NCBI GenBank assembly: GCA_943737045.1
Contig: CALSFV010000657.1
Location: 310,001-374,000, forward strand
Length of the DNA: 64,000 bases
Source: Parapristionchus giblindavisi
Lineage: Eukaryota; Nematoda; Chromadorea; Rhabditida; Diplogasteridae
Direction of reading: 5' to 3'
This document shows, in pieces, positions 57,301 to 64,000 of this stretch. The translations under genes were made by a program, and so were the position numbers. The notes beneath the pieces were generated by a model. The model saw only the letters and a list, made by a program, of their open reading frames with translations, was not told the DNA's origin and did not search any database. Within the stretch, counting starts at the first letter, position 1, and each line of letters starts with the position of its first letter.

Positions 57301-59520
57301 AAAATTATCTCGGGGTGTGCCTTTAAACGCCAGCAGAATGCGTGTTTCACACTCTTACTATATCATCCATAACGCTGAGCGGAGCGATTTTGGTCTTTCT
57401 TAGTTTTGGTAAAAAAACTTAATGACACAATAGATAAGCACCTACATTTTTTTACTCCGTGGGACTTATTTAACGGATTGAAGCAGGAATTTGTTTTATT
57501 TTTATTTCTATTAATTTAATTTATTCAGCGTATCACTGATCTTTGGACTGATCACAGCGGCTGCTGGATTGGTCGGAGTGACAACCGGATCCATGGTCGC
57601 TCAGGTAGTTATTTATATTACTCATAATTAATAATAAATATTAATTAATTAATTAATTAAATATATAGTTATTTTGCATTTGGTATGCTACATCAAAATC
57701 TTTTCTTTTCTTAGCAGTATCGTGTATCTTTTATCGTGTCTTTTACGTTTTCCGTTACTGATTTCTTTAATTTTTTAAAATGAGTAACACTTTATACCAA
57801 TATATATCTCTGCAGGCATGGCGCGAGGGACGCTGGGGTCTACGGGCGTCTCATCGTGCGGACGCGGTCGTATGCGGCATGGGCGCACTTGCTGCAGTCC
57901 CCGCTCTCTTCGCATGTCTCATCGCTGCGGGGCATGTCATCAATCTTGCGTGGGTAAGGTCGTTTATCCTCATAATAAGAAAAGACGTTTCATTGCACAA
58001 TAGGTCCCATGGTCTAGTGGTAGTGGTGCAGCTTTGTCACCCTCTGGCTGTGGGTTCAATCCCTACCTCGGTCCTTGCAAAAGATGTATGTATCCATCGA
58101 TGATGATATCGATCATCCTTGCTCTGCGAGTGGTGTCGACGAAGCACTTTCCCAACGGTGGGAGAGGCGAAAAGAGCGCCCACTATGAACATTATGGCCT
58201 CTGAGATGGTTCATGCGTACACTTTTGTATAACTGTAGCGTAGTGGTTGTGAGGTAAGATTAGTGACCACTTGACCCAGGTTCGAGTGCGATGGCGGGAA
58301 TTTTATACACAAACACGAGTATTATAGAAACATTACAGGCGATTTTTGGGAAATATAATTGAATGGGGGGGGGGGGTGTTTACTTAAAGATATTTATTCT
58401 GTTCAGTTCTTTGTCTTCGTCGCGGTTACTCTCATGTGTCTCAATTGGGCCATCAACATGGACATTCTTATGGTATCTTCAGATTTCTTTTAAAAATTGT
58501 TTAAAAAACTATGTATTGTTGCTAACATTAGTATGTAAACTTTAAAAAAGGAATTAATAAAATCGGGTAATTCTCACTGTGCTCTTTTTGTGAACAGTAT
58601 TTAGTGGTGTTTTTTTTGTGTTCGGCGACCATATCAATCAATCTATTACGGTATTTGACAACAATTATCGATTGCCTCAATTACAGTATGCATTACAGTA
58701 TGTCATCGTGGCAAATCGTCGTGCGACAGCAACAGCCATCCAGACCATGATCTCTCATCTCTTCGGTGACGCTACCTCCCCCTACATCGTCGGTGTAGTG
58801 TCGGACGCGCTCAGAGGTATACGGTAGAGACCTTTTCCCAAAACAACAGAATCACTCGAATGAATAGGCCAATCGCCTCTCCATGTTGAATCCGTGTTTC
58901 TGTGAAAATATGTATATCTTGAAAATACTCCGGAAATGCTTCTCTTATCATTTTTTCAATCAAAAGTGGTATATCAACTTATCGATCGGAGTCTTACTAC
59001 TTATCAATCAATCAATAATCAGGCGATGATATGTCATCAGCGGGCAATTTCTTTTCTCTCCGAACTGCCCTCTTCATACCGAATGCTGTACTCATCTTTG
59101 GAGGTATGGTGCTCTTCAGTTGTTCAGTACTCGATAGATTTTGCATACTGTAGCCAGTCTACGATAGGTCTTACCGTGTTCTTATTGAAGGGGATTAAAT
59201 AAAAATAACCCTTTTAGACTCATGGTGCTATAGATTTTTTTCTGATCGAAGTGTAAAAATCGGTAAAAAAAAATTACAATTGCATATGTTTCAGGCGCCT
59301 TCTACCTCTACGCGACCTTCTTCGTAGTTGAGGATCAACGTAAAGCCATGCACTCGATGCACTGTGAGTTGTGTTATCTCAATACTTTGTCTTTGTTTAT
59401 TATCGGTGTGAAACATGAATATTGCGGGTCTGAGGCATCGATGCAGATTGGTAAATTCATCAGTGGTGAAAAGTGCTCTGAATGAGACCTTGTTTTATTT
59501 ACCTTTTGCTGATAACAACA

Positions 59521-59571
<51 letters not shown>

Positions 59572-59701
59572 GCTTTCAGTGGCTTCACAATGGGACGATG
59601 ATGACGATGTTGAGGATGGGCGTGGTCTCATCAATCCATCAATCGATAATCACGACGAAAGCGAAGATGGCGACGATGTCCAGGTGCTCGTTCGTGATTG
59701 A
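54307..59701 (+). CDS. spns: Spinster-type MFS transporter, complete
   Basis: Seventeen exons, 54307-54403, 54475-54569, 54626-54667, 54819-54886, 55143-55215, 55294-55445, 55722-55809, 56158-56273, 56814-56879, 56947-57024, 57529-57604, 57816-57953, 58407-58472, 58699-58816, 59023-59103, 59295-59363, 59580-59701, give 514 residues, normal for the family. [12 protein letters not shown] (49-60) and GDRYNRK (96-102) are Spinster and MFS signatures; [19 protein letters not shown] and the C-terminal ASSGNFF-like [14 protein letters not shown] region follow. About twelve membrane spans are expected. The C-terminus ends in an acidic cytosolic tail ([14 protein letters not shown]). Spinster proteins act at lysosomes or the plasma membrane and export lysophospholipids or sphingosine-1-phosphate; this copy's substrate cannot be read. 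The start is 1 nt after a TTCAG acceptor. Confidence 0.95.
54900..55071. mobile_element. TIR MITE, about 172 bp, with repeated GTAAGT cores
   Basis: Terminal repeats of 21 bp (CGGTTTTGCAGGGTAATATTA) face each other. The interior contains AGTAAGTAG, AAGTAAGTAAATAGTAAG and ACTTACTT, so both strands carry several strong 5' splice-site-like GTAAGT sequences. In Spinster intron 4, 13 nt after the genuine donor. Confidence 0.8.
56409..56611. mobile_element. hAT-like MITE with internal tandem repeats, copy 2
   Basis: 203 bp, ends CATAGGTCGAA / TTCGACCTATG, with the 8-bp duplication ATAATAAT on each side (56401-56408, 56612-56619). Contains four internal units with GGTCAGG and TTTTTCGATTT, like the copy at 52399. 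In Spinster intron 8. Confidence 0.88.
57206..57326. repeat. TTAA palindromic MITE, family A, best-preserved ends
   Basis: 121 bp from TTAAAGGCACATTCC to GGGGTGTGCCTTTAA. TTAA is present at both ends. In Spinster intron 10. Suitable as family reference. Confidence 0.82.
58003..58310 (+). repeat. SINE-like sequence with two tRNA-like blocks
   Basis: The first block (about 58003-58072) resembles a tRNA-Asp: GGTCCCATGGTCTAGTGG, loop TTGTCAC, and GGGTTCAATCCC. The second (about 58233-58305) has TAGCGTAGTGGTTG and CAGGTTCGAGTGC. Both have A- and B-box spacing but cannot fold as functional tRNAs. In Spinster intron 12. A composite tRNA-derived SINE is the most likely reading. Confidence 0.6.
59524..59571. 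repeat. (TTA)n microsatellite
   Basis: Sixteen units directly before the acceptor of the last Spinster exon, separated from it by TGCTTTCAG. Confidence 0.92.
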
Positions 59702-61832
59702 CGGGGCGAAGCCGAGGAGGAGATTTGGGGCGGTGTACGCGACGCGTCCGCCTCCACGCGTCGCGGTTCCATCCACGCGGCGCTTCACGACGATCCGCCC
59801 ACACTGGCGCGGCTGCCGCAACACATTGACTGGCGCGTCACATACGACGAGCGGACGGGAACGCCAGATCTGACACAGAGATGGTCTCCCCCGATTGTTC
59901 AATAATAGTAGTAGTTCTTTTGTTTGTTTATTCATCCATATTATCGATTGATTTTTACCCAATCATATATACTACACACTATGTATTCCCGATGTTAGTT
60001 GCCCTGTCAGCACACCCACTCCATACTACTCTATCTATGCTCCTCTCTCGGCTATGTCTCTTCCATTACGGTATTGACAGATATTGATTGAATATCGATA
60101 ACTGTCGTATCGATTGTATACTGTATCTACTTTTCTGTATACTGTATCCGCATTTGTTTGTATATGAGCACGTACGTTTTTCTTTCTCTCCGATCATTTG
60201 CATGTTTTCTCTCATAATATTACAGAGTTTACTGTATGTTGTGTGTATTTTCGTTTGTTTTATGTTGCCCATCAATGCCTCCTAAGTAACTGGTAAGATG
60301 AATTCTAGCTTATGTGATTTGTACAAAAATGAAAACAAAAAGTGTATTTTTTTGAGATTTTTAAAAATAATTTTCATAATTTGCTCTACCTTTCTACCTA
60401 CGTTGTATAGTGCGTGCCTTTCACTCCATCTTCACCATCCTGTTCCTTCTGAGAGAATCCCTTCCTAGTGATACAATTCGTGCTTTGTTTTATCGATTTA
60501 TCGATTATTTTTTGCTTTCGTTGCATTGTTTCATCTATGACTCTATATTTTCTAATCTTTCTATCCGCTATGCGGTGCTTTCTATATTCTTTCTCACTTT
60601 GTTTGTTGAATTTCTAATATTAATATATCACGATCAAAAACAATATTAAGCCTTCATGCTCAATAATTCGTTCGCCGCTGAGATAAACTTTATTGTTTTA
60701 TGAAATTCAATCGAAACTAATTTACATTACATGTACATTTTACACAATGTTATTTGCTGGTTTTTTTTTCTTATTTATCTTAGATTTTTTGTCTTTCTTA
60801 GAAGAAACATGCCAAAAAAAGCAAAACGAACAAACTTACACTTGGTTAAATAGAAAAAAAACGGGCGGCAAAGAGATGTGACTCAACAATGGGATGAAGA
60901 AAAGTGGAGAAGAGAAGATGGAAAGGGATGCATAAATGGATATATTGATTGACTCCGAGATAGACAGGAACGGGAAGATGATCTATCTTGGTGAGATGAG
61001 AAGAGGAAGAGGGAATCTAAAAATATTAAAAGACCTTTCTAGAGACTTGTAAGCGCTGAAATTTCGAAATTGATCTATTTCAAAATTAGGAAAATGAACT
61101 TCTTTATTATAAAAGATTTTTGGTGTTTGGTTTTTAATTTCTTTTACGCAAATTGAATTTTTTTTTTAAATTTCTACGCAATACTACTAGACTGTAAACG
61201 ATTGGTGATATATGACCGAGTCGACAGCTACTCTGACCTGGAAAGAAAGCATTTACACTAATCATTACGGTAGAAAAATATCACTCGGAATCAAATATTT
61301 TGCCTGCACTCTCGTCCAACTCATGATTACCACTCCACTTCCTCATACCTAACCTCTGACAATCGCCACACTTATTTGATATTCGAAAGATACTATTTAT
61401 GTTTCTAAAGAACTATGCAAAACAAAAAAAATACGCTCGTTTACAAGAAAACAAGAGTTTTTTATACGCTCAATATTCCCGTTTTATTTCATTATCTTAT
61501 CCTACCGTTACGGTATCCGCGGATCCTATCCTACCGTATCCTATCCTACCGTGTCCTATCCTACAGTATCGTATCCTACAGTATCGTATCCTATCATATC
61601 CGCGTATTCTACTGCTACCTACATCATACTCGCTACGAATAGCATTGCTGTATTGAAGAAGTATTGGTTGATAGTGCAGTTTCATTATGCGAAACCTGGT
61701 GATTTTGTGTGCCAGCAAAGGCAGATATGCGTTTGGGAATTTCAGTACAAGTGTTTATTCATTGATGAGATCCATAAAAGAATAAAAATAATCGATAGTT
61801 ATTACTTGAGATTACGTGAGCTTTCCGTTCAG
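59702..61832. other. Spinster 3' region and spacer; no gene seen
   Basis: AT-rich, with scattered short frames and no recognisable domain. The 3' UTR of Spinster presumably lies in the first few hundred bases. A minisatellite occupies 61496-61605. Confidence 0.45.
61496..61605. repeat. Minisatellite of TATCCTACCGT / TATCCTACAGT units
   Basis: About nine degenerate decamer-like units combining CCTATCC with TACCGTA or TACAGTA. It is built from the same TACNGTA word that recurs at intron 5' ends across the window. Confidence 0.8.
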
Positions 61833-61933
61833 GAGTGAAACTGTTACAAGCTTGGGCCAACGGCAGTCTCTTCCAGCATTCGAACAGGAAAACCTCGGAC
61901 GAGAACCTATACAACTACCAGAGCTAAACGGCG
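61833..61933 (+). CDS. Possible internal exon of an unidentified plus-strand gene
   Basis: Follows a TTCCGTTCAG acceptor and ends at a GTAGTTGATC donor followed by TTTGATCTTTGATC, the usual intron style here. The open frame reads SETVTSLGQRQSLPAF and onward for 33 residues. I could not chain it to further exons, so it may be spurious. Confidence 0.35.
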
Positions 61934-62281
61934 GTAGTTGATCTTTGATCTTTGATTTTCCGGCCTCTATGTTAACCTCTCGCTCGTGCCTCAACGATCA
62001 CGTTACACAGGGTAGAATGAATTTCAAGATTCCGGTATGAACAATATCACTCCTTATATGGGTCTTTTATCTTTAACAAAAAACAATATTTAACTTTCGA
62101 TTATTGGTCTTTGACAGAAAAGAACGTACAAATTTCGATGAAAAATATGAATATTAATCATAAGGTAACTAGCCAAAGGCCACATACAATTATAATATAC
62201 CACGGTTTAATTGAATGCAAAGATCTTAGATAATCTGCAGAAGGATATTCGCTATTATCCAAAGATCAAAGATCAATTATT

Positions 62282-62400
62282 TTACAGAGACTCGGCAATC
62301 TTATCTACCTCGAGGGTGATTTCTGTTCCTTCCGGCAATACATACAGAAAGGCCCAAGAATTTTGTGTCGCATTGATTCTTATTTCTCCACCATCCACAT
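62282..62400 (-). CDS. Possible 3' exon of an unidentified minus-strand gene
   Basis: After a GATTAG acceptor on the minus strand, the frame reads DVDGGEIRINATQNSWAF then YVLPEGTEITLEV and reaches TAA at 62282. Alternatively it splices at CT|GTAAAA into a TTTGATC-type intron. The composition looks coding. Upstream exons to the right were not found before the palindrome at 63035. Confidence 0.4.
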
Positions 62401-63034
62401 CTAATCAATCAATATCTCATTAGAATGTAGAAGAATCCAAAACCACATTATCATGACATCGAACTCGTGGCCACAATATGAAACTAAGAACTTATCAATC
62501 ATCTACTTCTCAATATCTTTCATTTATTAGTAATCGTATTGTACCAGTATAGAACTCTTTTGAAAATCATATAGTAACTATACCAAATCCTACCACTTTT
62601 TGTTGTTTCGTTCGAAAGCTCTCGCTGTGATCAAGTAATTGCAGTGGATACAACATTTCTTCATATTTTATTTCGCTTTTTATCTTTCTAATTGTTTGTC
62701 ACATTAGCAATCTCTCTGTAAGAAATGATAAAAATAATTATTAAAAATTATTATCTTTGTTCATTTGGTATTGTACCTCTTGTAATAGCTATAATATTTT
62801 GTTTTATAGAGAGAAATCAATAACAAGAGCAGTGATTATCGATCGCTACCTAAATATTGGATCTATCTTTAAAAATGACTTTTTGGCCATAGTTTGTTTA
62901 CCCTCATACTTATTATACAGACATCGTTTACAAGAAATTTGACGCCAGTCACGAGAGAATCGACCTAAAATGGCTATTTTTCGGAATCGGGCGAAAAACA
63001 TGAAATGAGTTAGCATCAGATTTCGGTACCTCTA
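62401..63034. other. Spacer; nothing assigned
   Basis: AT-rich sequence without a credible exon or RNA gene that I can support. Confidence 0.4.
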
Positions 63035-63978
63035 GGCATGTCCTACCATCTCCCAAAGTGCCATTGTGTAAATATCATTCTGGGGCTCCCTACACCGGGT
63101 CGGTCATCCGGGAACCCAACTTTGAACTCAAATATCTCGGTTCAGGTGCATTTATGTGAAAAACTGTCGAGAGGGTAACCCCCACTATTTTCTCGTCCTC
63201 TATCGACGAACCAGAGGTCACAAAAGTGCTTCCGAACAGCGCTACACTCTGGGACAAATAATTCAAAACCTGTCGATTCGGCGCGGACGGGCCTGAAATA
63301 TGTTATGTAACTTTTCGAGGGCTACAAAATGAGTGGTTTGCGAAAAAATACGTTAATGCGTTCGTATGGTTCATCCCCTTGTTAATTTCCTGATGTTTTG
63401 AAGTCATTTTCGCCCAACCACAATCTCTCGTTTCACACACTCTCTCGCCGGAGAGTGAAAGAAATACAGGGAAGAGAAGGGAGAAAACGATATGTTTCAT
63501 TCCGCACCGCGCTCGAGACCGTGCGGTGTAGAATGGAATGGAATGGAATGAAAAGGAATGGGCGAGAGAGAGAGTGTGAAACGAGAGATTGTGGGTGGTG
63601 AAAATGACTTCAAATCATCAGGAAATTAACAAGGGGATGAACCATACGAACGCATTAACGTTTTTTTTTTTGAAAACCACTCATTTTATAGCCCTCGAAA
63701 AGTTACATAACATATTTCAGGCTCGTCCGCACCGAATCGACAGGTTTTGAATTATTTGTCCCAGAGTGTAGCGCTGTTCGGAAGCACTTTTGTGACCTCT
63801 GGTTCGTCGATAGAGGACGAGAAAATAGTGGGGGTTACCCTCTCGACAGTTTTTCACAGAAATGCACCTGAACCGAGATATTTGAGTTCAAAGTTGGATT
63901 CCCGGATGACCGACCCGGTGTAAGGAGCCCCAGAATGATATTTACACAATGGCACTTTGGGATATAGTAGGACATGCC
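63035..63978. mobile_element. Palindromic TIR element, 944 bp
   Basis: Ends GGCATGTCCTAC / GTAGGACATGCC, flanked by TA on both sides (63033-63034, 63979-63980). Arms of about 450 bp are highly similar over their whole length. The centre has GGAATG pentamer-like repeats (63532-63560) and a small CGCACGGTCTC-type hairpin. No transposase frame. TA duplication suggests a Tc1/mariner-type foldback. Confidence 0.8.
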
Positions 63979-64000
63979 TAAACAAGAATAAAACTGGAGA

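Noticed and set aside
59415..59873. 152-codon plus-strand frame at the end of Spinster
   Set aside because: Out of frame with the Spinster last exon and includes the TTA microsatellite as poly-Leu.
1..64000. CRISPR array, bacterial operon or prophage
   Set aside because: No regular spacer-repeat pattern and no prokaryotic gene organisation; intron-rich eukaryotic genes throughout.

Overview
The window is nuclear DNA of a metazoan. Genes are split into many short exons, with GT-AG introns that mostly end in TTTTCAG or TTTCAG and are as short as about 48 nt. Protein content is typically animal (strawberry notch, Spinster, retinol-dehydrogenase-like SDRs, BTB/POZ). Every one of the seven gene starts I could place has a 3' splice acceptor 0-27 nt upstream of the ATG, as expected if mRNAs are trans-spliced to a spliced leader. 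Together with TTAA-bounded palindromic MITEs this suggests a nematode or similar SL-splicing invertebrate. That taxon is an inference. No bacterial-style operon, CRISPR or rRNA is present.

Layout: 1-1845 (-) 3'-truncated BTB/POZ gene. 3.4-4.0 kb remnants of the third and second gene families. 4351-11073 (+) SDR1, carrying MITEs and a decayed Ty3/gypsy-like LTR element in its introns. 12084-16181 (+) a 13-exon gene of unknown function. 16578-19030 nested palindromic Tc1/mariner-like element. 19204-21616 (-) SDR2, an intact paralogue of SDR1 in inverted orientation with identical exon structure. 22-24.8 kb tRNA-rich spacer with a TIR element. 24880-45129 (-) a very long strawberry notch (SBNO) gene of about 60 exons. 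46613-53681 (+) a 19-exon, 600-residue gene I do not recognise. 54307-59701 (+) a complete 17-exon, 514-residue Spinster-type MFS transporter. 59.7-64 kb mostly non-coding, with two possible exons and a terminal palindromic element.

Four identical tRNA-Val(AAC) genes lie at 4.1, 16.5, 22.5 and 23.5 kb. Mobile DNA is dense but sits almost entirely in introns and spacers. It includes TTAA palindromes, two 348-bp TTAA elements carrying a tRNA-like sequence, three hAT-like elements with exact 8-bp target duplications, two Tc1/mariner-like foldbacks and tRNA-derived SINE-like sequence.

The protein genes do not form one pathway. The strongest local relationships are the inverted SDR pair (retinoid, steroid or lipid carbonyl chemistry at a membrane), the divergent SBNO / unknown-gene promoter region at 45.1-46.6 kb, and the same-strand pair unknown gene - Spinster. 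Exon-intron models were built by hand and checked only for reading-frame continuity. A recurrent and testable feature is that intronic short repeats (TTTGATC runs, TTGATT runs, TACNGTA next to 5' splice sites) are oriented with transcription.
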